64,000 nucleotides of DNA, taken from assembly GCA_022496785.1 (NCBI GenBank), contig SNAP01000006.1, positions 79,744-143,743 on the forward strand, in the 5' to 3' direction. Positions within the stretch are counted from its first letter, which is position 1; the number at the start of each line of letters is the position of its first letter. This DNA is from Marinilabiliaceae bacterium JC040 (GTDB taxonomy: Bacteria; Bacteroidota; Bacteroidia; Bacteroidales; Marinifilaceae). Under the pieces are notes generated by a model that was not told the origin of the DNA, searched no databases, and saw only the letters and a list, made by a program, of their open reading frames with translations. Positions 19,028 to 26,895 of the stretch are shown in pieces. Position numbers and translations under genes: made by a program.

Positions 19028-20116
19028 TTATTTTGCAGTTTTTAATAAAATTTCTAACATCCTTTTTGCTACATTTCCATCTGTAGGTCCAATAATCTCT
19101 TTTGTGTATTGTTTTCTGATATCTTCTTTTAGATTTGGATTCTTTAAATATTTAACGACATTCTTTTTCAGATCTTTATAAGAGTCAACGCATTCTGCAA
19201 TCTCTTTAAATTTTGTCATATTAGAATCCATTTTTTTGTTTATTTTAGATTTGAATAGTCTATATTTTAATCTATAATGTAAAAATTGATTACATATCAC
19301 AGGTTTATCTAAAGCCGCAAATTCAAAAATTGCTGAAGATTCATCTGAAATCATAATATCAGATAAAGCAAAAAATGGCACCAAATTGTATTCTTCAATT
19401 CCTGCAACAAATACGTTATTGTATCTATTCCATCTTTCAAGTAACTTTCTTTGTTTTCTGTATTTTTTCCTCAAATAAGAAAAATAATGAGGTTTTATAA
19501 GAATATTATAATTTTCAAATTCTTTAGGAAAATCTTTACTCATTTTTTCTATAGAACTAGGGTAGAATGTTGGTGCATAAAGAATTGTTTCTTTATTTGG
19601 ATCTAAATTGTATTTCTTAAAAAGAAAGTTTCTTTCTTCTTGATCCATATTAATTACGTCATCTAATTTAGAAAATCCAACATTTTCAATTACACCTTTA
19701 TATTCTGGGTATAGTTCTTTTATTTTTCTATATCTAAATTCGCCTTCAACAAAGCGTATGTCATATTTATTTTGTTCTTCAGTAAAGTATCCCGATTTAG
19801 TGCCTACCCCATGAACAATCAATACAGATTGGTCAAAAGCAATTTTTGTTTCAGGAAACGAATTGGATCCAGAAATCAAATAATTACAAGTCGTAAATGC
19901 ATTTGGATCTTCTTCAACTCTATACACAATGTTATGCTCTTCACAAACTTTTATAGCAATATCTAGAGTAGGAATTATATCTCTTTTCTTTTTTTTAGGA
20001 AGAATGAATAAAAAATCTAAATTTCGTTTTTGTAATTCTTTAGCTAGAGGTAAGAATTGTGGGATATAATATAGATAGTCCACCATAAAAATGGCGAAAA
20101 AATTTAAGTCCTTCAT
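19028..20116 (-). CDS. CDP-glycerol/ribitol polymerase-like transferase, second copy
   Basis: A 362-residue CDP-glycerol glycerophosphotransferase family protein, first gene of the minus-strand arm. ILYAPTFYPS (about 176-185), ILIKPHYFSYLRKKY (about 203-217, P-H in place of F-H-P), and SDESSAIFEFAALDKPVI (about 256-273) mark the catalytic domain. The C-terminus carries GPTDGNVAKRMLE, close to the DGxASxRxxE end of these enzymes. It is paralogous to 10196-11254 but clearly diverged, so the two probably use different acceptors or donors. A -7 box lies 26 bp upstream. Confidence 0.83.
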   Translation of the reverse strand: MKDLNFFAIFMVDYLYYIPQFLPLAKELQKRNLDFLFILPKKKKRDIIPTLDIAIKVCEEHNIVYRVEEDPNAFTTCNYLISGSNSFPETKIAFDQSVLIVHGVGTKSGYFTEEQNKYDIRFVEGEFRYRKIKELYPEYKGVIENVGFSKLDDVINMDQEERNFLFKKYNLDPNKETILYAPTFYPSSIEKMSKDFPKEFENYNILIKPHYFSYLRKKYRKQRKLLERWNRYNNVFVAGIEEYNLVPFFALSDIMISDESSAIFEFAALDKPVICNQFLHYRLKYRLFKSKINKKMDSNMTKFKEIAECVDSYKDLKKNVVKYLKNPNLKEDIRKQYTKEIIGPTDGNVAKRMLEILLKTAK

Positions 20117-20141
20117 ATATGTTACAATTTATATTTCTACA

Positions 20142-20149
20142 CAAAGGTA
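20142..20149 (-). promoter_or_regulatory. Predicted promoter of the minus-strand polymer arm
   Basis: The minus strand reads TACCTTTG, a match to TAnnTTTG, 26 bp before the transferase ATG. The -33 box is not recognisable. Confidence 0.45.
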
Positions 20150-20233
20150 GAAGAAATTTTCACTTTTACTTTCTATACTTTTTTATAATTGTATTATTTT
20201 TAGGTCTTCGGAAAGATTATTAATGAATTTTTA

Positions 20234-20241
20234 TACTTTTG
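20234..20241 (+). promoter_or_regulatory. Predicted ffh promoter (-7 box)
   Basis: TACTTTTG matches TAnnTTTG. It lies across 20239, an upstream in-frame ATG, so transcription would begin downstream of that ATG. This supports the ffh start at 20296. Confidence 0.5.
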
Positions 20242-20295
20242 TATACTAATTATATAAGAAGAATCTATAGTGTAAATATAAACCATAATATAATA

Positions 20296-21648
20296 ATGTT
20301 TGAAAATTTATCTGATAAACTGGACCGATCTTTTAAACTTCTAAAAGGTCAAGGTAAAATTACGGAAATCAATGTAGCAGAGACGCTTAAAGAAGTTAGA
20401 AGAGCTCTTCTTGATGCCGATGTTAATTATAAGATTGCAAAAGATTTTACAAAGACTGTAAAAGAAAAAGCCCTAGGACAAGATGTTCTAAATGCTGTGA
20501 AGCCTAGTGAAATGATGATAAAAATCGTTCATGATGAGTTAGCAGCTTTAATGGGAGGAGCTAGTGTTGATGTAAATATTGTTGGAAAACCTGCAATTAT
20601 TTTAATGTCTGGTCTTCAAGGGTCTGGTAAAACAACTTTTACAGGTAAATTTGCAAACTTAATTAAGACTAAAAAGGGTAAAAAGCCACTTTTAGTTGCA
20701 GGTGACGTTTATAGACCTGCGGCTATCGATCAACTTCATGTACTTGGAGAGCAGATAGGTGTTGATGTTTACTCAGACAAAGATAATAAAGATCCAGTAA
20801 GTATAGCTCAAGCTGCTATAAAGCAAGCAAAAGCAAATGGAAATGATGTTGTTATTGTCGATACTGCTGGTCGTTTAGCAGTAGATGAAGAGATGATGAA
20901 TGAGATTGAATCTGTGAAAAAGGCAATTAATCCTACAGAGATTCTTTTTGTTGTTGACTCTATGACAGGTCAAGATGCTGTAAATACTGCTAAGGAATTT
21001 AATGAAAGATTAGATTTTGATGGAGTAATACTTACAAAATTAGATGGTGATACTCGTGGTGGTGCTGCTTTATCTATCAGACAAGTTGTAAATAAACCAA
21101 TTAAGTTTGTAGGTACAGGAGAGAAAATGGATGCTCTTGATATTTTCCACCCTGAACGTATGGCAGACCGTATTTTGGGAATGGGAGATATTGTTTCATT
21201 AGTTGAAAAAGCCCAAGAACAATACGACGAAAAAGAAGCTAAAAAGCTACAATCTAAAATTGCTCAAAATAAGTTTGACTTTAATGATTTTGTTGATCAA
21301 ATAAAGCAAATTAAGAAAATGGGTAATTTAAAAGATCTTGCATCTATGATACCAGGAGTTGGTAAAGCTCTTAAAAATGTAGATATTGATGATAATGCTT
21401 TTAATGGAATTGAAGCTATTATTAATTCAATGACACCATATGAAAGAGAAAATCCTACTTTGATTGATGGATCAAGAAGAAGAAGAATTGCTAGAGGTGC
21501 TGGGAAACAAGTTTCTGAAATAAACATGCTATTAAAGCAGTTTGAAGAAACAAGAAAGATGATGAAAATGATGACTGGTGGAGGAGCTGGAATGGCTGGT
21601 AGAATGATGGGTAAAGCCATGAAAAGAAAGAAGAAAAAGAGAAAATAA
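20296..21648 (+). CDS. ffh: Signal recognition particle protein Ffh
   Basis: A 450-residue SRP54-type GTPase that, with 4.5S RNA, targets nascent membrane proteins to FtsY/SecYEG. The N domain begins MFENLSDKL. The G domain has SGLQGSGKTTFTGKFA (P-loop), VAGDVYRPAA, DTAGRLAVDEEMM and TKLDGDTRGGAAL. The C-terminal M domain is methionine-rich (MIPGVGKAL; RRRRIARGAG; MMKMMTGGGAG) and ends in a poly-Lys/Arg tail. I choose the ATG at 20296: an in-frame ATG at 20239 adds 19 residues not found in the family and lies on the predicted promoter. folD follows 15 bp downstream. Confidence 0.96.
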   Translation: MFENLSDKLDRSFKLLKGQGKITEINVAETLKEVRRALLDADVNYKIAKDFTKTVKEKALGQDVLNAVKPSEMMIKIVHDELAALMGGASVDVNIVGKPAIILMSGLQGSGKTTFTGKFANLIKTKKGKKPLLVAGDVYRPAAIDQLHVLGEQIGVDVYSDKDNKDPVSIAQAAIKQAKANGNDVVIVDTAGRLAVDEEMMNEIESVKKAINPTEILFVVDSMTGQDAVNTAKEFNERLDFDGVILTKLDGDTRGGAALSIRQVVNKPIKFVGTGEKMDALDIFHPERMADRILGMGDIVSLVEKAQEQYDEKEAKKLQSKIAQNKFDFNDFVDQIKQIKKMGNLKDLASMIPGVGKALKNVDIDDNAFNGIEAIINSMTPYERENPTLIDGSRRRRIARGAGKQVSEINMLLKQFEETRKMMKMMTGGGAGMAGRMMGKAMKRKKKKRK

Positions 21649-21663
21649 TTAAATACTATAAAA

Positions 21664-22542
21664 ATGGAATTAATTAGTGGTAAAGAAATATCAGCAGCTG
21701 TAAAAAGTGAAATTGCTGAAGAAGTTGAGCAAATGGTTAGTGCTGGACACAAGCGTCCACATTTAGCTGTTATTATTGTAGGACATGATGGAGCAAGTGA
21801 AACTTATGTTGCAAGTAAAGTTAAATCTTGTGCTCAAGTAGGTTTTAAATCTTCTGAAATTAGATATGAAGATGATATAACTCAAGAAGAACTATTGAGT
21901 ACTATTAATAAATTGAATAATGATGATGATGTTGATGGATTTATTGTTCAATTGCCATTACCTAAACATATAGATGAAGATACTGTAATCCAAGCTATAG
22001 ACCCTAATAAAGATGTAGATGGATTCCATCCTATTAGTGTTGGTAAAATGGTTCAAGGTTTACCTACATTCCTTCCAGCAACCCCTGCAGGTATTGTAGA
22101 ATTACTTAAGAGATATAAAATAGAAACTTCAGGAAAACACTGTGTTGTTGTTGGTCGTTCTAATATAGTTGGAACTCCAATGAGTGTTTTAATGTCTCGT
22201 AAAGAAGAGTGGGCAAACTGTACTGTTACAATTTGTCATTCAAGAACTAAAAATATTGAAGAAATAACTCGTCAAGCAGATATACTAATTGTTGCTTTAG
22301 GTGTTCCTCATTTCATAAAAGGAGATATGGTAAAAGAAGGAGCTGTTGTTATTGATGTTGGTATTCATAGAGTGAAATCTGATAAAACAAAATCAGGTTG
22401 GAAATTAATTGGAGATGTTGATTTTGATGAGGTATCTAAAAAGTCATCTTTCATTACTCCTGTTCCTGGAGGTGTTGGACCAATGACTATTGCTTCTCTT
22501 CTTCAAAATACTCTTATTTCTGTTAGAAGAAAAATGAAATAA
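21664..22542 (+). CDS. folD: Bifunctional methylenetetrahydrofolate dehydrogenase/cyclohydrolase
   Basis: A 292-residue FolD that interconverts 5,10-methylene-, methenyl- and 10-formyl-tetrahydrofolate for purine, thymidylate and initiator-tRNA metabolism. Catalytic Lys lies in [14 protein letters not shown] (about 41-54), then [23 protein letters not shown], and [11 protein letters not shown]. The NADP-binding loop is [14 protein letters not shown], and the C-terminus carries [15 protein letters not shown]. Length is typical. It is 15 bp downstream of ffh, so co-transcribed, and followed by a strong terminator. Confidence 0.97.
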   Translation: MELISGKEISAAVKSEIAEEVEQMVSAGHKRPHLAVIIVGHDGASETYVASKVKSCAQVGFKSSEIRYEDDITQEELLSTINKLNNDDDVDGFIVQLPLPKHIDEDTVIQAIDPNKDVDGFHPISVGKMVQGLPTFLPATPAGIVELLKRYKIETSGKHCVVVGRSNIVGTPMSVLMSRKEEWANCTVTICHSRTKNIEEITRQADILIVALGVPHFIKGDMVKEGAVVIDVGIHRVKSDKTKSGWKLIGDVDFDEVSKKSSFITPVPGGVGPMTIASLLQNTLISVRRKMK

Positions 22543-22562
22543 AATATTCTTTTTAAGAATAA

Positions 22563-22597
22563 AAAAAAGGAATACATTTTATATGTATTCCTTTTTT
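22563..22597. terminator. Bidirectional terminator between folD and the acyl-CoA ligase
   Basis: AAAAAAGGAATACAT (22563-22577) pairs perfectly with ATGTATTCCTTTTTT (22583-22597) around a TTTAT loop, giving U-runs on both strands. Confidence 0.9.
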
Positions 22598-22613
22598 ATT
22601 GATCCTGATTATA

Positions 22614-24365
22614 TTATTTTGTATATAAGAATCTTTTAATCTTATGAGTTGCAGTCTTCTGAAAAGGTGTTGGATGTGCAACAACTAACTGAACTTGAGA
22701 AAATTTATTCACATTCTGATTTACATACATTTGTAATTCCTTAGAAAGTGTTTCAATTCTAGCGTCAACTACCGTTTTAAGCTCATCACTTTTAAGTTCG
22801 ATTAACTTCTTGAAGTCTTCACTTTTTGTATCTACTATTTGTTTGATTTCTCCACTTTTAGTATCTACATAATTTCTTACATCTTTTTTAAGCTCTCTAT
22901 ATTTAGTCTCAATTTCTTCCATATTAAAGTTGACAAGAGCAACAAGTTTTCCTTTTTGCTGAACAACGATAGCCTCATTTACATGTCTAAAATTGTGTAT
23001 TACTGCTTCAATCTCTTCTGGATATACATTCTCTCCACTTGCTTCAACAATAACATTCTTTATTCTACCTTTAATTGAAACGTATCCATCTTTATCAAGA
23101 GTTCCTAAATCTCCAGTTCTAAACCAACCATCTTCAGTTATAACTTCTTTAGTCAATTCAGGTTCTTTATAATATCCCTTCATTAGCATATCTCCTTTAA
23201 CCCATATTTCTCCTTCTTTAGTTTTAGGATCAGGATTATGAATCTTCATACTAATTTCTGTTGGAGTTGGGCCAACTGCTCTAAATCTAGTATTCTTAGG
23301 AGTTGCTCCTGCAACCATTGGGGCTGTCTCTGTTAAACCATAACCAATAGCGTAAGGAAATTTAGCTTCTCTAAGGAAAGCTTCGCATTGAGCATCTAAT
23401 TTAGCTCCACCTACACCAAAAAAGTGAACTTCGCCTCCAAAAGTTTCCATTAATTTCTTACCAGCCATTCTATGAAGAAATTTTCTAAAGATAGAAAAAC
23501 GGTATAATTTTGGAATTAATTTACCTTTTGAAAAAGCAGGTTTAATTTTTGATTTAAAAATCTTTTCTATAATTAAAGGCACTACAAGAAGTATAGTCGG
23601 TTTAACTTTCTTCATTGCAGGTATAAGAATAGAAGGAACAGGTGGTTTCTTCAAATAAAAGATATGTGCTCCATTAAACATAGGTAAAAGTAAACCTAAT
23701 GTCATCTCAAAAGTGTGAGATAAAGGTAAAATAGATAAAAATCTATCTGATGGTAGTACAGGTTGAAACTCTAAACATTTAGTACAGTCAAAACAGAAGT
23801 TCTTATGGGTAAGCATTACACCTTTAGATTTTCCTGTTGTTCCTGAAGTATAGATAATAGTAGCAAGATCTTCTTCTTCAACTATATGTTCAAATGATGG
23901 TTTTGCTTTTTCTATATAAGAAACGCTATCATCACTTTCTTCAAAAGTTGTAAAATCTTCTATATTAATTCTATATTTTAAATATTCATTCTTAATATCT
24001 ACAACCTTCTTATACAAATGTTCAGTAGCAAAAATTGCTTTAGATTCTGAATGTTTAAGAATATTTGTTATTTCATTTGTGGTGAAATCTGGAAGAAGGG
24101 GTACAGCTACTGCTCCTATAAAAGTTATAGCTAAATATGAAATGCCGTAATTTGGAATATTAGAACTTAATATTGCAACTTTATCTCCTTTTGAAATATT
24201 GTTTTTTTCAAGGAATGAAATTACCGACTGCACTCTTTCATCAACTTCTCTATATGTTATCGGTTTTTCCCCAACAAAGCTCATAGCTTCGTTATCGCTA
24301 TATTTTCTCAATGATTCATTAAAGAAAGATGGGAAAGTAAAGCGTAATGAATTTTTGTTTATCAT
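22614..24365 (-). CDS. AMP-dependent long-chain acyl-CoA synthetase/ligase
   Basis: A 583-residue ANL-superfamily acyl-CoA ligase, activating fatty acids to acyl-AMP then acyl-CoA. Motifs: IIYTSGTTGKSKGVML (A3), GYGLTETAPM (A5), WFRTGDLGTLDKDG (A7) and KNVIVEASGENVYPEEIE (A8). The C-terminus TATHKIKR carries the usual catalytic Lys region. I choose MINKNSLR at 24365, not an in-frame ATG at 24392, because a well-spaced promoter covers the latter. Unusual: just before the last 40 residues are four consecutive 11-residue repeats (VDTKSGEIKQI, VDTKSEDFKKL, IELKSDELKTV, VDARIETLSKE), predicted amphipathic helix and not part of the standard fold. Confidence 0.9.
   Translation of the reverse strand: MINKNSLRFTFPSFFNESLRKYSDNEAMSFVGEKPITYREVDERVQSVISFLEKNNISKGDKVAILSSNIPNYGISYLAITFIGAVAVPLLPDFTTNEITNILKHSESKAIFATEHLYKKVVDIKNEYLKYRINIEDFTTFEESDDSVSYIEKAKPSFEHIVEEEDLATIIYTSGTTGKSKGVMLTHKNFCFDCTKCLEFQPVLPSDRFLSILPLSHTFEMTLGLLLPMFNGAHIFYLKKPPVPSILIPAMKKVKPTILLVVPLIIEKIFKSKIKPAFSKGKLIPKLYRFSIFRKFLHRMAGKKLMETFGGEVHFFGVGGAKLDAQCEAFLREAKFPYAIGYGLTETAPMVAGATPKNTRFRAVGPTPTEISMKIHNPDPKTKEGEIWVKGDMLMKGYYKEPELTKEVITEDGWFRTGDLGTLDKDGYVSIKGRIKNVIVEASGENVYPEEIEAVIHNFRHVNEAIVVQQKGKLVALVNFNMEEIETKYRELKKDVRNYVDTKSGEIKQIVDTKSEDFKKLIELKSDELKTVVDARIETLSKELQMYVNQNVNKFSQVQLVVAHPTPFQKTATHKIKRFLYTK
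22737..22868 (-). repeat. Four tandem 33-bp (11-codon) repeats inside the acyl-CoA ligase
   Basis: Four back-to-back 11-residue units with pattern (V/I)(D/E)xKSxExKx(V/I/L). The 11-residue periodicity is that of amphipathic lipid-binding helices or right-handed coiled coils. The fourth unit is the most divergent. Confidence 0.8.
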
Positions 24366-24389
24366 ACATTGGATAGTTTGATTACCGCA

Positions 24390-24418
24390 CAAATGTAATC
24401 TTTTTATCCAATCTTCAA
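24390..24418 (-). promoter_or_regulatory. Predicted promoter of the acyl-CoA ligase
   Basis: The minus strand reads TTTTG, 18 bp, TACATTTG (24397-24390), matching both boxes of the Bacteroidota vegetative promoter. Transcription would start near 24383, downstream of the alternative ATG at 24392. Confidence 0.7.
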
Positions 24419-24475
24419 AAGGACCATTTGATAAATAATGTTAAAATTAGGACTATTGTTCTGTTTTGGTTGATA

Positions 24476-24513
24476 AAAAAAAGAACTAAATCATGGGAAA
24501 TAGTTCTTTTTTT
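24476..24513 (-). terminator. Terminator after the YidE/AspT-like transporter
   Basis: AAAAAAAGAACTA (24476-24488) pairs with TAGTTCTTTTTTT (24501-24513) around a 12-base loop, with a U7 tail for minus-strand transcripts. Confidence 0.8.
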
Positions 24514-24531
24514 ATATCGGATTTATATTAC

Positions 24532-26187
24532 TTAACTACAGACAATAACAAATAATTGTGCTGTCATTATTCTTAGAAACATTGTTAATGGATAAACTGT
24601 TGCATAACCTGTTGCTTGAGCTTGACTCTCTGCTAATGAGTTTGCAAAACCAAGGGCAGGAGGGTCAGTCATTGCTCCAGCTACAATACCACATATTGTA
24701 AGATAATTATAACCCATAATTCTTGCAATTATCGATGTTATCATTATTGGTATAAAGGTGATAACTGCTCCCCACATCATAAATGTTAATCCACCATGTG
24801 TTAAAGCATGCCAGAAATTTGCTCCAGCTCCTAAACCTACACATGCTAAAAATAGGGTAATACCTAATTCTCTTAAAATATAGTTGGCTCCTGTAGAAAG
24901 ATAAAAATTCATATTTCCTATTCTTACTTTATGGCCAAGGAATAAAGCAACAATTAGAGGTCCACCAGCTAATCCTAATTTTACAGGAGTAGATAAACCT
25001 GGTATAAATATTGGAATACAGCCTAAAATAACACCTACGAAAATACCTGCAAATAATGGTATTACATTAGGATGAACTAATTCTTTTATAGAATTACCTA
25101 TTTCTTTTTTTATTTCAGGCATTGTATCAACTTCACCAATAACTCTAACTCTATCACCAAATTCAATACTTGTATTTAAAGATGGCATTATTTCTACACC
25201 AGAACGGAAGATTCTAGTAATATTAGCAGAATATCTTCTATAAATACCGAATTGAGAAATAGTCTTTCCAGCAATCTTATGATTTGTAACAAGAAAATCT
25301 TTCATTTGTAACCTACCAGAAAGTTGTTTTCTTGTACATATCTTAACATCGCCTACAAGTAATTGTAAAACATCAATATTTGGTTTATTTGTAACACCAT
25401 ATACTATATCGTTTTCAATTAATATAGAATCTTCTCTAGGTATAATAAATTCCCCATTTCTTTTAATTCTAGAAATAACAATCTTGTTATCTGTGAATTT
25501 TCTAAGAAATTCTACCTTCTTATTTATAAGATTCTTATTTGAAATGGTAATAAATACAGATTCTAATCTTTGTTGTTGTTCAGATATTTTCTTGTCATAA
25601 TTGTCAACTTCTTTATTAATATTAATTTTAAAGAAGATTCGTGTGATTATCATTGTAAAGATAATACCCATAATACCAAATGGATAAGCAATGGCATATC
25701 CTGTTCCAGAAATAGCTATTTTATCAGCTGAAGCACCTAAATCTGTAAGAGTCTGTTGGGCTGCACCCAATCCAGGTGTATTTGTTACGGCTCCACATAA
25801 GATTCCAACTAAAGTTGCTGGATCTATACCAGTTACAAAATGGATACCAACAGCAATGGCAAATCCTAAGAATATAATTAATGTAGCTAGTGCATTTAAT
25901 TTAATTCCTTGACTTTTTAATGTTGCGATAAAACCAGGTCCTACTTCTAGACCGATTGAAAATACGAATAAAATTAGACCAAATTCCTTTACAAAATGTA
26001 AAATGTTTTTATCTAAACTTACTCCGAAGTGTCCGATAAGAATACTAGTGAATAATACACCAGCAATTCCGATACTGACTTTAAAGATTTTAATCTTACC
26101 AATGAGGATACCTGTGAATGCGGCGAGACACAGATACACAATGGAAGCAATGGTTGCATTTCCATTAATAATTTCTAATAGATTCAT
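24532..26187 (-). CDS. AspT/YidE/YbjL family putative transporter
   Basis: A 551-residue membrane protein built from two repeated membrane halves (about 10-180 and 375-551) flanking two TrkA-C (RCK_C) domains (about 205-285 and 290-370). The halves carry the duplicated motifs GLFLF-like ILFVFSIGLEVGPGF and ITLFLACVGLGAGANFW, and GAVTNTPGLGAAQ and GAMTDPPALGFANS, the signature of the YidE/YbjL duplication, to which the aspartate:alanine exchanger AspT belongs. The C-terminus ends VYPLTMFLRI. It probably moves a dicarboxylate or amino acid. It starts 1 bp from the nrdG stop, so it shares the cobalamin-controlled nrdDG transcript. Confidence 0.88.
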   Translation of the reverse strand: MNLLEIINGNATIASIVYLCLAAFTGILIGKIKIFKVSIGIAGVLFTSILIGHFGVSLDKNILHFVKEFGLILFVFSIGLEVGPGFIATLKSQGIKLNALATLIIFLGFAIAVGIHFVTGIDPATLVGILCGAVTNTPGLGAAQQTLTDLGASADKIAISGTGYAIAYPFGIMGIIFTMIITRIFFKININKEVDNYDKKISEQQQRLESVFITISNKNLINKKVEFLRKFTDNKIVISRIKRNGEFIIPREDSILIENDIVYGVTNKPNIDVLQLLVGDVKICTRKQLSGRLQMKDFLVTNHKIAGKTISQFGIYRRYSANITRIFRSGVEIMPSLNTSIEFGDRVRVIGEVDTMPEIKKEIGNSIKELVHPNVIPLFAGIFVGVILGCIPIFIPGLSTPVKLGLAGGPLIVALFLGHKVRIGNMNFYLSTGANYILRELGITLFLACVGLGAGANFWHALTHGGLTFMMWGAVITFIPIMITSIIARIMGYNYLTICGIVAGAMTDPPALGFANSLAESQAQATGYATVYPLTMFLRIMTAQLFVIVCS

Positions 26188-26188
26188 T

Positions 26189-26890
26189 TTATTGATAGTT
26201 TATGTTTAGCGAAGGGAAACGTTTGTGAATATCACTACATATTGTTTCTAATTCTTCTAGAGAATAGGTAGTGAAATTCTTAAACTCATTGTCGTTTATG
26301 TTCTCATTATGAAATTGTTGTAGTTTATATTCATTCTCTCCATACATTGCCATTTCAAGAATATCTTCTTTGCTATGTATTTCTTTAATGAGTGTTGTTC
26401 TGAATTCATAATGAATTTGGTGTTTTTTTAATAGTTTAATTGAGAGTGCAATTTTAGTAATAACTTTATTAATATGATAATTTATTCCTGTTATTTTTGA
26501 CATTTGTTCACTATTTAAAGGTGCTTTAATGTCCATTGCAACATAATCAATTAGTTTTTCTTCTAATAATGTTTCTAAAGTATCTGGGTAAGAGCCATTA
26601 GTGTCTAGTTTTACTAAAAAGCCCATCTTTTTAATTTTTTTTACAAAATCAATAAGATTTGATTGTAAACATGGTTCTCCACCACTAATAACTACTGAAT
26701 CTAGAAGATTTCTTCTATTTTCGACAAATTTTAATATCTCCTCTTCACTTATTAAAGGGTTTTTGTTTCCAATTAATTTATAATTATGACAGTATGGACA
26801 TCTCAAGTTACACCCTTCTGTAAATATTACACAAGAGAGGTGACCTGAGAAATCGCATAAACTTGTCTTTATTAAACCAGCTATTTTCAC
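26189..26890 (-). CDS. nrdG: Anaerobic ribonucleotide reductase activating protein (radical SAM)
   Basis: A 233-residue radical SAM activase. The 4Fe-4S cluster motif is CNLRCPYCHN (C-x3-C-x2-C, about 28-37), followed by VVISGGEPCLQ and LDTNGSYP. It generates the glycyl radical on NrdD using SAM and an electron. It is of the longer NrdG2 type rather than the 150-residue E. coli form. It starts 5 bp after the nrdD stop, so the pair is co-translated, under the cobalamin riboswitch. The YidE-like transporter follows with 1 bp spacing. Confidence 0.93.
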   Translation of the reverse strand: MKIAGLIKTSLCDFSGHLSCVIFTEGCNLRCPYCHNYKLIGNKNPLISEEEILKFVENRRNLLDSVVISGGEPCLQSNLIDFVKKIKKMGFLVKLDTNGSYPDTLETLLEEKLIDYVAMDIKAPLNSEQMSKITGINYHINKVITKIALSIKLLKKHQIHYEFRTTLIKEIHSKEDILEMAMYGENEYKLQQFHNENINDNEFKNFTTYSLEELETICSDIHKRFPSLNINYQ

Positions 26891-26895
26891 ACTGA

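Noticed and set aside
21297..21752. 151-residue minus-strand frame across ffh/folD
   Set aside because: It lies antisense to two well-conserved genes, has no family similarity and comes from Met/Gly codon composition of the Ffh M domain.
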